Part shown: positions 1-8,120 of the stretch, one piece after another | Position numbering within the stretch: the stretch's first letter is position 1 | Layout: every line of letters starts with the position of its first letter | Source of the DNA: Hyphomonas pacifica | GTDB taxonomy: Bacteria > Pseudomonadota > Alphaproteobacteria > Caulobacterales > Hyphomonadaceae | Assembly: GCF_000682675.1 (NCBI RefSeq) | Contig: NZ_AWFA01000012.1 | Location: 142,524-206,523, forward strand | Reading direction: 5' to 3' | DNA length: 64,000 nt | The notes under the pieces: generated by a model | The model's database searches: none | What the model was told of the DNA's origin: nothing | The model's input: the letters and a program-made list of their open reading frames with translations, nothing else | Made by a program: the position numbers and the translations under genes

Positions 1-390
1 TTCGGCAATGTGCGGTGCCCCGAATTGCTTGGAGTGGAAGACGATAAAGTCAGGCGAGCAGGTCTGCGCGGCATTCCAGCTGTCTGTGATCATTTGTTCC
101 GTAAGGGGAGCAGACTTTTTAGCAAGGCGCATCCCCGCCGCCATGCGCTTGAAAACATTGACCGCGCCTTCCAGCATCATCTTGCCATCGGGAGAGTCGA
201 TCAGCGCCAAAGGGGCATCCGACATGGGGAAGCAGGCGATGCCAGCCCCTTCGACCCAGTCCTTATACCGTTCCGACGTGGCCAGCGTTACGTCCACACC
301 GGCAGCTTTCAGGCCCTGGGCCAGTGCCAGAAAAGGCTCCACATCGCCGCGAGTTCCATAGGTGCAGAGCAATCCGCGCAATTGGCTCAT
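1..390 (-). CDS. Glycosyltransferase, UGT/GT28-like, N-terminal part (cut by window edge)
   Basis: The reading frame starts at ATG 390 and runs open off the left edge, giving 130 N-terminal residues. Residues 11-24 read YGTRGDVEPFLALA, the N-terminal signature of GT28/GT1 glycosyltransferases of the sterol glucosyltransferase and MGT type, followed by a Rossmann pattern in which the acceptor is normally bound. A GGGGAG ribosome site lies 9 bases upstream. The gene is downstream of prpE on the same strand (82 bp gap) and may be co-transcribed. The acceptor cannot be read from the N-terminus; the nucleotide-sugar-binding half is outside the window. Confidence 0.8.
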   Translation of the reverse strand, partial: MSQLRGLLCTYGTRGDVEPFLALAQGLKAAGVDVTLATSERYKDWVEGAGIACFPMSDAPLALIDSPDGKMMLEGAVNVFKRMAAGMRLAKKSAPLTEQMITDSWNAAQTCSPDFIVFHSKQFGAPHIAE

Positions 391-472
391 TGGTCCATGC
401 TCCCCTGATGGCGGATTACCCTGCGATAGGCCTATCTGGGAGAAACTTCAATACAGAGGAGCTGGAAACCGG

Positions 473-2392
473 TTATTCCGTTGGTGTCATCGCGCCGACC
501 TTGTGGTCTTTCATGACGTCTTCAATCTCATTGAAGATTTTCGGGTCATCCACGGTGGCGGGCATGGCCCAGTCTTCGCCGTCAGCGATCTTGCGGATCG
601 TTGCGCGCAGGATCTTGCCAGACCGGGTCTTCGGCAGGCGGCCTACCGTCATCACCTTCCTCAACGCGGCGACTGCGCCGATGTGCTCGCGTACCAGTTT
701 TACACACTCGGCTTCAATCTGTTCGGAGGGCTCTTCAACGCCTGCCTTCAGAATGATGAAGCCAACCGGAACCTGACCTTTCAGGCTGTCTGCCACGCTG
801 ACCACGGCGCATTCCGCAACGGCCGGGTGAGCGGAGAGCACTTCCTCCATGCCGCCGGTCGAGAGGCGATGCCCTGCCACATTGATAATATCATCTGTGC
901 GCGCCATGATGTGGAGATAGCCGTCTTCATCCATGTATCCGGCATCCGCGGTTTCGTAATAGCCGGGGAAATTTGCCAGATAGCTTTCGCGGAACCGGTC
1001 ATCATTCTTCCATAGGGTCGGCAGGCATCCGGGTGGCAGCGGCAGCTTTACACAGATCGCGCCAAGATCTCCGCGCGGCACTTCATGGCCGCCCTCATCC
1101 AGAATGTGGATTTCATACCCCGGCATCGGCACGGTGGACGATCCGTATTTAATGGGCAGATGCTCGATACCCATCGGATTGCCAGCAATCGTCCAGCCGG
1201 TCTCCGTTTGCCACCAATGGTCAATAACGGGGATGTCCAGAAGTTTCTCAGACCACTGTATTGTATCCGGATCAGCCCGTTCGCCGGCCAGGAACAGGGT
1301 TCGCAGGCTGCTCATGTCGTAACCTTTCAGCAGGATGCCTTGCGGGTCTTCCTTCTTGATCGCGCGCAGGGCGGTGGGCGCGGTGAACAGCGCGGCGATA
1401 TTGTGCTCATCAATCATGCGCCAGAACACGCCAGCATCCGGAGTGCCGACGGGTTTGCCTTCGAACATTACCGTGGTGCAGCCATGCAGTAATGGTGCGT
1501 ACACGATGTAGGAGTGTCCCACGACCCAGCCAACATCAGATGCAGCCCAGAAAACTTCACCCGGCTTCACGCCATAGATGTTTTCCATCGACCATTTCAG
1601 CGCCACCATGTGGCCGCCATTGTCGCGCACAACACCTTTCGGTTTGCCGGTGGTGCCAGACGTGTAGAGCACATAAAGTGGGTCAGTGGCTGCTACGGGT
1701 ACGCAGTTTGCCCGCTCACCCCTGGTGGACATCTCGTCCATCAGCTCCATCCAGTCGGCATCTCGGGCCTGGTCCAGATTTGCCGTCACTTGTTCGCGCT
1801 GGAAGACGATGCAGGTATCCGGCTTGTGGCGGGAAAGATTGATCGCCTCATCGACTAACGGCTTGTACGGGATGACGCGGTTCGGCTCGATGCCACAGGA
1901 GGCGCAGATCATCGCCTTTGGCGTCGCATCATCAATTCGCGTTGCCAGCTCGTGCGGAGCAAAGCCACCAAAGACAACAGAGTGTATCGCGCCAATACGC
2001 GCGCAAGCCAGCATTGCAATCGCGGCCTGCGGGATCATCGGCATATAGAGGACCACACGGTCGCCCCTGGTAATGCCACGCGATTGCAGTGCTGCCGCAA
2101 AAGTCGCCACCTCTTCCAGCAGCTCTGAATAGGTATAGGTCTTCTGCGCGCCGGTGATGGGGCTGTCATAGATCAGGGCGTTCTGATCGCCCCGGCCTTC
2201 CTCTACATGGCGGTCCAGGCAATTATACGCCGTATTGCATTCGGCACCTGCAAACCATCGCCCGTAAACGCCGTGCTTAGCATCAAACACCTTGTCCGCA
2301 GGTTTTACCCAGTCGATGGCGTTCGCCGCTTCGGCCCAAAAGTCTTCCGGCGCAGATTTCCATGAAGTGTAGACGTCTTTGTAGCTGGTCAT
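473..2392 (-). CDS. prpE: Propionate--CoA ligase (acetyl-CoA synthetase family)
   Basis: Makes propionyl-CoA (or acetyl-CoA) from the acid, ATP and CoA through an acyl-adenylate; cytosolic. The 639 residues cover the full ANL adenylate-forming fold: P-loop YTSGTTGKPKG at 243-253, the HWWQTETGW core motif at 392-400, and the C-terminal PKTRSGKILR motif whose Lys593 is the catalytic lysine usually controlled by acetylation. The double Trp and the Trp after TETG fit PrpE better than AcsA. The start ATG has GGGAGAG just upstream. It is divergent from a CaiB-family CoA-transferase across 255 bp. Confident for the family; preference for propionate over acetate is inferred. Confidence 0.88.
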   Translation of the reverse strand: MTSYKDVYTSWKSAPEDFWAEAANAIDWVKPADKVFDAKHGVYGRWFAGAECNTAYNCLDRHVEEGRGDQNALIYDSPITGAQKTYTYSELLEEVATFAAALQSRGITRGDRVVLYMPMIPQAAIAMLACARIGAIHSVVFGGFAPHELATRIDDATPKAMICASCGIEPNRVIPYKPLVDEAINLSRHKPDTCIVFQREQVTANLDQARDADWMELMDEMSTRGERANCVPVAATDPLYVLYTSGTTGKPKGVVRDNGGHMVALKWSMENIYGVKPGEVFWAASDVGWVVGHSYIVYAPLLHGCTTVMFEGKPVGTPDAGVFWRMIDEHNIAALFTAPTALRAIKKEDPQGILLKGYDMSSLRTLFLAGERADPDTIQWSEKLLDIPVIDHWWQTETGWTIAGNPMGIEHLPIKYGSSTVPMPGYEIHILDEGGHEVPRGDLGAICVKLPLPPGCLPTLWKNDDRFRESYLANFPGYYETADAGYMDEDGYLHIMARTDDIINVAGHRLSTGGMEEVLSAHPAVAECAVVSVADSLKGQVPVGFIILKAGVEEPSEQIEAECVKLVREHIGAVAALRKVMTVGRLPKTRSGKILRATIRKIADGEDWAMPATVDDPKIFNEIEDVMKDHKVGAMTPTE

Positions 2393-2647
2393 GCATCTCT
2401 CCCTCGGCCTCTTGTCGCAGAGATAGGCAAGGAGCGTGCTGTCTCAAGCGAGGCCTCGTGTGAGCTGTTACGTCTGCCGCAGGACATGACAATACGCCTT
2501 TAGTCTAATTCGGAGGGGAGATGGGAGATTCAGGCAGGTTTGGGTGAATCGGTCGCATCCCGCTAGAAGGGAAAGCGACTCGATATGGATTGTCCCAGCT
2601 TGACGTCGGGATGAATGATGTCAGCTTGATATTTATCGGAGAGGCAT

Positions 2648-3853
2648 ATGCCGGAAACAAGCAAAGAGCGGTCAGGTCCGCTGACAGATCTGCGGGTCAT
2701 TGAACTTGGCCAGTTGGTGGCAGGCCCATTCTGCGGCCAGATGTTCGCGGACATGGGCGCGGATGTCATCAAGGTCGAGCCGCCAGCGCAGGGGGATCCA
2801 CTGCGCGAATGGGGCCGGGATGGCTTTCCGCTCTGGTGGAGTGTCTGTGCGCGCGGCAAACGCTGCATCACACTGAACTTGCGCACAGAAGAGGGACAGG
2901 GCCTACTAAAGCAGCTCGTCGCTGAGGCGGACTTTCTGATCGAGAATTTCCGGCCCGGCACACTCGAAAAATGGGGCCTTGGCTATGAGGAGCTAAAGAA
3001 AGTCAATCCCGCTCTGATCATGATCCGCGTCTCCGGCTATGGCCAGACGGGCCCTTACTCTTCGCGTCCAGGCTATGCCTCAGTCGGTGAGGCGATGGGC
3101 GGTGTGCGTTATCTGATGGGAGAGCCGGACCGGAAGCCCTCCAGGGCGGGAATCTCTCTGGGTGACAGCCTGGCTGGCCTCTTCTCGGCCTTTGGGGCGC
3201 TGGCAGCTCTGCATCACCGCGAGAAGACCGGCGAAGGCCAGATGATTGATACGAGTATCTATGAGTCCGTTCTGGCCTTCATGGAGGGGCTCGTGCCGGA
3301 ATACCAGTTCGAGGGCTACACACGGGAACGCTCAGGCTCCGTCCTGCCGTCCATTGCGCCCTCCAACATCTATGATGGCAGCGACGGCATGGTCATCATT
3401 GCGGCCAACCAGCCGACGGTCTTTGCGCGCCTCTGCAAGGCCATAGGACAGCCCGCCCTGAAAGACGATCCACGTTTCAAAACCCATGCCGGGCGCGGTG
3501 AGAACATGGCCGAACTGGACGCGATCATCAATGACTGGACCTCCAGCCGCACGATTGACGAGATCGAAACCGCGATGGTTGAGGCCGCTGTGCCCGTGGG
3601 CAAGGTGTTCCGGGCCTCCGACATGCTGGAAGATCCGCACTACAAGGCCCGGCAATCGCTTGTTGAAGTGCCGTCAGAGCGCTGGCCCGGCATTCTCCAG
3701 CAGAATATCGTTCCGCGTCTTACCGGTACGCCTGGCAAGATCCGATGGGCAGGGCCCGACCGTCTCGGCCAGCATACAGCCGACGTGCTGACCGAGCTGC
3801 TTGAGCTGACGCCAGAGCAAGTCGAAAAGCTCAAACAGTCGGGGATTGTCTGA
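2648..3853 (+). CDS. CaiB/BaiF (class III) CoA-transferase
   Basis: Class III CoA-transferase that moves CoA between two carboxylic acids through an aspartyl-CoA intermediate. 401 residues, the normal length. The N-terminal block (LRVIELGQLVAGPFCG, DMGADVIKVEPP) is the family signature and Asp173 in GISLGDSLAG aligns with the catalytic aspartate of formyl-CoA transferase. GGAGAGGC precedes the ATG. It is convergent with an SDR gene 5 bp downstream and divergent from prpE, so the three may serve one acyl-CoA pathway. The substrate is not visible; formyl-CoA:oxalate, succinyl-CoA:carboxylate and racemase-like uses all occur in this family. Confidence 0.9.
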   Translation: MPETSKERSGPLTDLRVIELGQLVAGPFCGQMFADMGADVIKVEPPAQGDPLREWGRDGFPLWWSVCARGKRCITLNLRTEEGQGLLKQLVAEADFLIENFRPGTLEKWGLGYEELKKVNPALIMIRVSGYGQTGPYSSRPGYASVGEAMGGVRYLMGEPDRKPSRAGISLGDSLAGLFSAFGALAALHHREKTGEGQMIDTSIYESVLAFMEGLVPEYQFEGYTRERSGSVLPSIAPSNIYDGSDGMVIIAANQPTVFARLCKAIGQPALKDDPRFKTHAGRGENMAELDAIINDWTSSRTIDEIETAMVEAAVPVGKVFRASDMLEDPHYKARQSLVEVPSERWPGILQQNIVPRLTGTPGKIRWAGPDRLGQHTADVLTELLELTPEQVEKLKQSGIV

Positions 3854-3858
3854 GCGCG

Positions 3859-4674
3859 TCAGGCCGTCATCGCACCATCAACGATATGTTCCTGTCCGTT
3901 GATATAGCTCGATTTGTCGGACGCCAGGAAGACGATCAGGTTTGCTACTTCATCCGGGCGTCCAGCGCGGCCCATGGGAGAGGATTGTGCGCCAAGCAGC
4001 GCGACATTCATCTCATTCGAGCCATCCGGCGCAGTCATGATGCTGGCCGTCTCCGGGTCCATCGTCTCAGTCAGTCTTGAGATGGATTTCTGCCAGATCG
4101 GCGTATCGATGATCCCGGGATGCACCGAGTTCACCCGGATCGGCCAGCCCATCTGCGCGCATTCCACCGCGGCAGATTTGGTAAACAGCCTCACCGCGCC
4201 TTTGGATGTGCAATAGGCGCTGAGCCCTGCTGCGCCCTTCAGGCCTGCGACAGAGGAAATATTCACAATGGAGCCGCCATTTTCCATCATTCTGCGAATG
4301 GCCGCGCGAGTGCCAAGGAATACGCTGTCTATATTGACGCTCATCTGGCGTTTCCAGTCATCCAGCGAGAAATCCGCGATAGCCCCGCCAATGGCGATGC
4401 CGGCATTGTTGACCAGGATGGAGGGCGTGCCGAGCTTGTTCTCTGCCGTCTCAAAGGCGGTGTCCCACATCGCTTCGTCCGTCACATCCTGTTGCAGCGT
4501 CTCCACCTTGCCGCCATTGGCTTTGATGCGGCTGGCGGCAACTTTCAGGCCGTTATCGTCAATGTCTGTCGCCAGCACCGCTGCGCCCTCCAGGGACAGT
4601 GCTTCCGCAGTTGCCAGTCCGATCCCGCTGCCTGCACCCGTAACAATTGCGACACGTCCGTCCAGTAAACCCAT
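3859..4674 (-). CDS. Short-chain dehydrogenase/reductase
   Basis: Classical SDR oxidoreductase, 271 residues. Visible motifs are the cofactor loop TGAGSGIG (12-19), NNAG (89-92), catalytic Ser141, and YCTSK with Tyr154/Lys158. Asp37 after the second strand (ATDIDD) favours NAD(H) over NADP(H). A GGGAGGA ribosome site sits 5 bases before the ATG. The C-terminal half carries an insertion around SRLTETMDPETAS before the last strand, as in cyclopentanol- and 3-hydroxyacyl-type dehydrogenases. Neighbouring CoA-transferase and CoA-ligase genes hint at an acyl or alicyclic substrate, but no substrate can be assigned. Confidence 0.88.
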   Translation of the reverse strand: MGLLDGRVAIVTGAGSGIGLATAEALSLEGAAVLATDIDDNGLKVAASRIKANGGKVETLQQDVTDEAMWDTAFETAENKLGTPSILVNNAGIAIGGAIADFSLDDWKRQMSVNIDSVFLGTRAAIRRMMENGGSIVNISSVAGLKGAAGLSAYCTSKGAVRLFTKSAAVECAQMGWPIRVNSVHPGIIDTPIWQKSISRLTETMDPETASIMTAPDGSNEMNVALLGAQSSPMGRAGRPDEVANLIVFLASDKSSYINGQEHIVDGAMTA

Positions 4675-4728
4675 GCTTTCCTCCCTTATGGTCTTTATGA
4701 TTAGCCCTAGCTGTAGCAGGTGTGCAGC

Positions 4729-4824
4729 TTGACGGAAGAAGATGTTTGGTGTTTACCCCGCGCTTCACAACGGGATGGTGCGGTGCCGCCGTTGAAATCG
4801 TGGGTGCGAATGAGCGTCGCCCAC
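4729..4824 (+). promoter_or_regulatory. Possible rpsD promoter and leader stem-loop
   Basis: A TTGACG -35-like box (4729-4734) is followed 17 bases later by a weak TTTACC. Further down, GTGGGTG (4800-4806) pairs with CGCCCAC (4818-4824; one G-U pair) 28 bases before the rpsD start. S4 is an autogenous translational regulator in several bacteria, so a structured leader here is plausible, but no known S4-binding pseudoknot was recognised. Confidence 0.28.
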
Positions 4825-4852
4825 CGGCCCGCGTCGATAATGAGGTACTACC

Positions 4853-5470
4853 ATGTCTCGTCGCCACAGCGCGAAGTACAAAATCGACCGTCGCGTCGGT
4901 GAAAACATCTGGGGCCGCCCCAAATCTCCTGTAAACAAGCGTAACTACAAGCCGGGCCAGCACGGTCAAAGCCGTCGCAGCAAGACGTCCGACTATGGTA
5001 TGCAGCTGATGGCGAAGCAGAAGCTGAAAGGCTACTACGGCGACATCACGGAGAAGCAGTTCCTTCGTATTTACGAAGATGCGAACCGCATGAAAGGCAA
5101 CACCTCCGAGAACCTGATCGGTCTGCTCGAATCCCGTCTCGATGCCGTTGTGTATCGCGCGAAATTCGTTCCAACGATCTTTGCTGCCCGTCAGTTCATC
5201 AACCACGGCCACGTGATGGTGAATGGTCGCCGCTGTAATATCGGTTCTGTCCGCCTCAAAGCGGGCGATGTTGTTCAGATCCGCGAAAAGTCCCGCAACC
5301 TGGCTCTGGTGCTTGAAGCACTCGGCAGCCCGGAGCGTGACGTTCCGGAATATGTCGAAGTCGACCCGAAAGCGATGACAGCCACTTATGTGCGCGTTCC
5401 GGAACTCTCCGACGTGCCATACCCGGTCCAAATGGAACCGGCACAGGTGGTCGAATTCTACTCCTCCTAA
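4853..5470 (+). CDS. rpsD: 30S ribosomal protein S4
   Basis: Primary 16S rRNA-binding protein that nucleates small-subunit assembly. 205 residues, the family length. It opens [21 protein letters not shown], in the shorter alphaproteobacterial style without the zinc-binding cysteines of other S4 types. An S4 domain follows (about 95-160), including [12 protein letters not shown] and [14 protein letters not shown]. It stands alone, followed by a strong terminator, as usual for alphaproteobacterial rpsD outside the ribosomal operons. Confidence 0.98.
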   Translation: MSRRHSAKYKIDRRVGENIWGRPKSPVNKRNYKPGQHGQSRRSKTSDYGMQLMAKQKLKGYYGDITEKQFLRIYEDANRMKGNTSENLIGLLESRLDAVVYRAKFVPTIFAARQFINHGHVMVNGRRCNIGSVRLKAGDVVQIREKSRNLALVLEALGSPERDVPEYVEVDPKAMTATYVRVPELSDVPYPVQMEPAQVVEFYSS

Positions 5471-5499
5471 GAGGACTGAATTTCTTGAACTATTTGATG

Positions 5500-5531
5500 G
5501 GCCGCGCCAGACTGGTGCGGCCTTTCTTTTT
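5500..5531 (+). terminator. Rho-independent terminator after rpsD
   Basis: GGCCGC (5500-5505) pairs with GCGGCC (5517-5522), with extra GCCA/TGGT pairing inside, followed by TTTCTTTTT. It lies between the rpsD stop and the PPK2 start. Confidence 0.88.
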
Positions 5532-5546
5532 GGAGACCTGCCCCAT

Positions 5547-6374
5547 ATGGACATACCCAGCATCAAGCATGTTCGCGATCACCTTATCGCCAAACCCGGC
5601 GAGCCATTCAGCCTGGCGGAGCGGCCAACGCGGGATGACGCGATCTTTGCCAATAAGGATGATGCCGCAACCAGCCTCAAAAAGGATGCGGCCGTCATCA
5701 ATGAGCTGAAAGACATGCTGTATGCCCACAAGAAGCAATCCGTTCTGGTCGTGCTCCAAGGCATGGACACAGCAGGAAAATCCGGCACCATTCGCGGTGT
5801 CTTTGCAGACACGACGCCCCTCGGCATGGAGGTGAAGGCGTTCAAAGCGCCCAGCGCGAACGAACTGGCACGCGACTATCTCTGGCGCGTCCACAATGCC
5901 GTGCCGAAGAAGGGCAGTGTCGGCATCTTTGATCGTTCACATTATGAAGATGTTCTTGTCGTGAAAGTACGCGGCTGGGCCAGCCCGAAAGAGATTGAAC
6001 ACCGCTACGACCAGATCAATGCTTTTGAAAAACACCTTACACAGAATGGTGTCATCATCGTCAAATGCATGCTGAATGTTGGGCATGAGGAGCAGGGCGT
6101 GCGCCTTGCCGAGCGTCTGGTCGAGCCACACAAGCTGTGGAAGTTCAATCCGGGAGACCTGGATGACCGCAAGGACTGGACAAAGTTCATGGCGGCCTAT
6201 GAGACAGCGATCGAGCGCTGTTCGACAGAGCATGCGCCCTGGTATGTGATCCCGTCAGACAGCCGTACCCGCAGGAATGCGATGATCGCCCGGCTTGTCC
6301 GCGGGGCCCTCGAAGATCTGAACCTCGAATGGCCGAACCCGGGATACAAGCCGGACGATTTCGATATCGGTTAG
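5547..6374 (+). CDS. Polyphosphate kinase 2 family protein (polyP:nucleotide phosphotransferase)
   Basis: PPK2 enzymes use polyphosphate to phosphorylate nucleoside mono- or diphosphates. From ATG 5547 (GGAG 11 bases upstream) the protein has 275 residues, the size of one-domain PPK2. Walker A is GMDTAGKSG (72-80), Walker B-like DRSHYED is at 129-135, and the lid region RLVEPHKLWKFNPGDLDDRKDW follows. A longer in-frame upstream extension overlaps rpsD and its terminator and is rejected. The N-terminal stretch with KKDAAVINELKDMLYAHKKQSVLVVLQ resembles the class III AMP/ADP enzymes, but the subclass needs an alignment. The last 4 bases overlap the stop of the convergent DUF2807 gene. Confidence 0.92.
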   Translation: MDIPSIKHVRDHLIAKPGEPFSLAERPTRDDAIFANKDDAATSLKKDAAVINELKDMLYAHKKQSVLVVLQGMDTAGKSGTIRGVFADTTPLGMEVKAFKAPSANELARDYLWRVHNAVPKKGSVGIFDRSHYEDVLVVKVRGWASPKEIEHRYDQINAFEKHLTQNGVIIVKCMLNVGHEEQGVRLAERLVEPHKLWKFNPGDLDDRKDWTKFMAAYETAIERCSTEHAPWYVIPSDSRTRRNAMIARLVRGALEDLNLEWPNPGYKPDDFDIG

Positions 6375-7024
6375 CCTCCGTGGAAGTCCGTAGACCCGCC
6401 ACTGATGGATTTATTGGCGGAGCGTGAGGCTGGGTTGCCATAAATGTCGACGCTGCCCCCGCTGGATGTCTTGCTCTTGGCTGCGTCGCTGGCATAGGCG
6501 CGAACGGAGCCGCCACTATTGGCGCCGGCTTTCACGGTCTTGCAGGTCAGCTCCTTTGCATTGGCTGAGCCGCCGGACGAGGCCTTGATGTTCAGCTTGT
6601 TGCAGCTGCCATACGCCGACACGGATGCGCCGCTGGAGACGCTGATCACCATGTCATCCGTCTGCAGTCCTTCTGCGAGAAGGGAGGAACCGGAGCTTGC
6701 TTCAATCTCTTCAAGGCTTGGTGCGGTCACATGGAAAGTGACGCGCATTTTCTTGTTGCTCAGGCTGGATGTATTCTTGCGGGCAAGATAGAGCCGATCA
6801 CCATCCTGACGAACTTTCACATCGTCAGGGCCGCCTCTGGAGAAAACCGCGTGTACGGAATAATCCGGGGCTGTCGTGAACTTTACTTCGACGCCTGCCG
6901 CGACATCCAGTTCATCAAAGTTTACCGCATCATATGTCTTGGTGACATCTGCGTAGCTGGCCGGCGTAAAGGCGGTGACTGCAAGGGCTGCGGAGGCAGC
7001 AGCGAACAGAATGCGTTTTTTCAT
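6371..7024 (-). CDS. Secreted DUF2807 (head GIN domain) protein, smaller paralogue
   Basis: 217 residues with a Sec signal peptide (AAASAALAVTAFTPASYA, cleavage near residue 25). The mature part begins KTYDAVNFDELDVAAGVEVKFT, the GIN/DUF2807 opening, and continues as short beta strands with recurring ASSG/SSGGS turns typical of right-handed beta solenoids. Four cysteines are spread through it. The start is 23 bp after the stop of the larger paralogue, so the two form a two-gene operon. Function unknown; DUF2807 proteins are exported and have been called adhesin-like only from fold. Confidence 0.8.
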   Translation of the reverse strand: MKKRILFAAASAALAVTAFTPASYADVTKTYDAVNFDELDVAAGVEVKFTTAPDYSVHAVFSRGGPDDVKVRQDGDRLYLARKNTSSLSNKKMRVTFHVTAPSLEEIEASSGSSLLAEGLQTDDMVISVSSGASVSAYGSCNKLNIKASSGGSANAKELTCKTVKAGANSGGSVRAYASDAAKSKTSSGGSVDIYGNPASRSANKSISGGSTDFHGG

Positions 7025-7047
7025 GAGAATTTCCTTCCGTTCAGGAA

Positions 7048-7971
7048 TTAGTTGAAGTCGACGTCGCCGCCGCTCGATTTGCTGACATCGCGTTCAGCCG
7101 GGTCGCCGTGGACCAAAACATCTGCGCCGCTATTGGCAGTTGCCTTGACGGACTTGGAAGCATGAACGCCGACATCAGCGCTGCTGGAGGCTTCGACTTT
7201 CGCGGAAACGCAGATCAGGTCATCGGCGTCAACATCGGCGGAGGAGGAGGCCTCCACGTCGATCAAATTGCAGCTTCCCTCAACAGTGACATCTGCGCTG
7301 GAGGACGCGTCGATCTCGACATCGGACGATCCGGCAATAGTGACTTCTACATCAGAGCTCGAAGACGCTTCGACATCAACCGGACCGGCGCCGGAGGCGT
7401 TTGCGCTGACATCTGCGCTGGAAGATGCATCAATGCTCAGCTTGTCGCTGACCAAGTCTTCTGCGTCGAGATCAGAGCTCGAAGACGCTTCGATGCTGGT
7501 ATCCTTTGAAGTGCCGCTGACCGTCAGGGAGGCGCTTGAGGAGCTGTCCAGCTCCAGCTCGTCTGCCGAGATATTGTTCGCTGTCAGCATGGAGGACTGG
7601 GATATGTCCAGTTCGCTGATCGAGGGAGAAGTGACGATGACTTTATAGCTCGGCTTCACATCGCCATTCACCTTGACGACAAGTTCGCCATTTTTGTGCT
7701 TGATCGACATGTTCTTGCGCCATTTAGCCTTTTCGAGGCTCTTGCGCTTGATCTGCAATTCGTCGCCCTTGGTTTCGATCAGGATATCAGAGAAATCGCC
7801 ATCCTTCTGATCCACTGTGACGGAATGAGCTGGCCCTTGCGTGTACTCGACCATGATGGCACCGCTGACATCCAGGGCGTCAAAGTCTGACACGTCATAG
7901 GATTTGGTCTCGGCGAGGGCAGGCATGGCCGCCAGGGTAAGTGCGGCGATAGAGATGGCAGTGCGTTTCAT
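7048..7971 (-). CDS. Secreted DUF2807 protein with regular ASSSADV repeats
   Basis: 307 residues. Signal peptide (IAALTLAAMPALA) is cleaved near residue 20, followed by the DUF2807 opening SYDVSDFDALDVSGAIMVEYTQG, strikingly parallel to its downstream neighbour. From residue 141 to 278 it consists of seven repeats of 19-20 residues with consensus (I/V)(E/D)ASSS(A/S)DV, one per predicted solenoid turn. The C-terminus SGGDVDFN matches SGGSTDFHGG of the neighbour, so the pair are tandem duplicates with expansion of the repeat block. The Ser/Asp-rich, acidic repeats suggest a surface-exposed or cation-binding solenoid; that is inference. Confidence 0.82.
   Translation of the reverse strand: MKRTAISIAALTLAAMPALAETKSYDVSDFDALDVSGAIMVEYTQGPAHSVTVDQKDGDFSDILIETKGDELQIKRKSLEKAKWRKNMSIKHKNGELVVKVNGDVKPSYKVIVTSPSISELDISQSSMLTANNISADELELDSSSSASLTVSGTSKDTSIEASSSSDLDAEDLVSDKLSIDASSSADVSANASGAGPVDVEASSSSDVEVTIAGSSDVEIDASSSADVTVEGSCNLIDVEASSSADVDADDLICVSAKVEASSSADVGVHASKSVKATANSGADVLVHGDPAERDVSKSSGGDVDFN
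7138..7551 (-). repeat. Seven in-frame coding repeats (19-20 codons each)
   Basis: Units begin at residues 141, 160, 180, 200, 220, 239 and 259 of the DUF2807 protein, each with the core ASSS(A/S)DV (first copy LDSSSSASL). Codon use within the units varies (tca/agc/tct serine), so the protein repeats are not recent exact DNA duplications, although the GCTTCGA..GAGCTC stretch recurs nearly unchanged. Confidence 0.85.
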
Positions 7972-8005
7972 GAGTATGCTCCAGAACTTGATACCCTCAT
8001 ATTCA

Positions 8006-8026
8006 TATCGAAATACGATAAGTCAA
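8006..8026 (-). promoter_or_regulatory. Probable operator overlapping the DUF2807 operon promoter
   Basis: TATCG (8006-8010) and CGATA (8016-8020) form a perfect inverted repeat with a 5-base spacer. On the minus strand it immediately follows TTGACT (8026-8021), a good -35 box, so the palindrome fills the space between -35 and -10. This is where a repressor would block RNA polymerase. TATCG-N5-CGATA resembles PadR-type operators; the regulator is not in the window. Confidence 0.5.
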
Positions 8027-8120
8027 TGTATTGTTTTTCAATAATCTCAGTACAGCGCGCACTCGACCTGTGTGCACGTAACATCCGCTACATATCTGCT
8101 GGCTTTGTGAAAATCAGAGT

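Noticed and set aside
425..436. GATAGGCCTATC perfect 12-base palindrome between prpE and the glycosyltransferase
   Set aside because: A 12-base palindrome is expected many times by chance in 64 kb, and it lies between two genes on the same strand without promoter boxes.
2596..2629. Two CAGCTTGA copies 26 bases apart upstream of the CoA-transferase
   Set aside because: Short, only two copies, and no matching promoter spacing.
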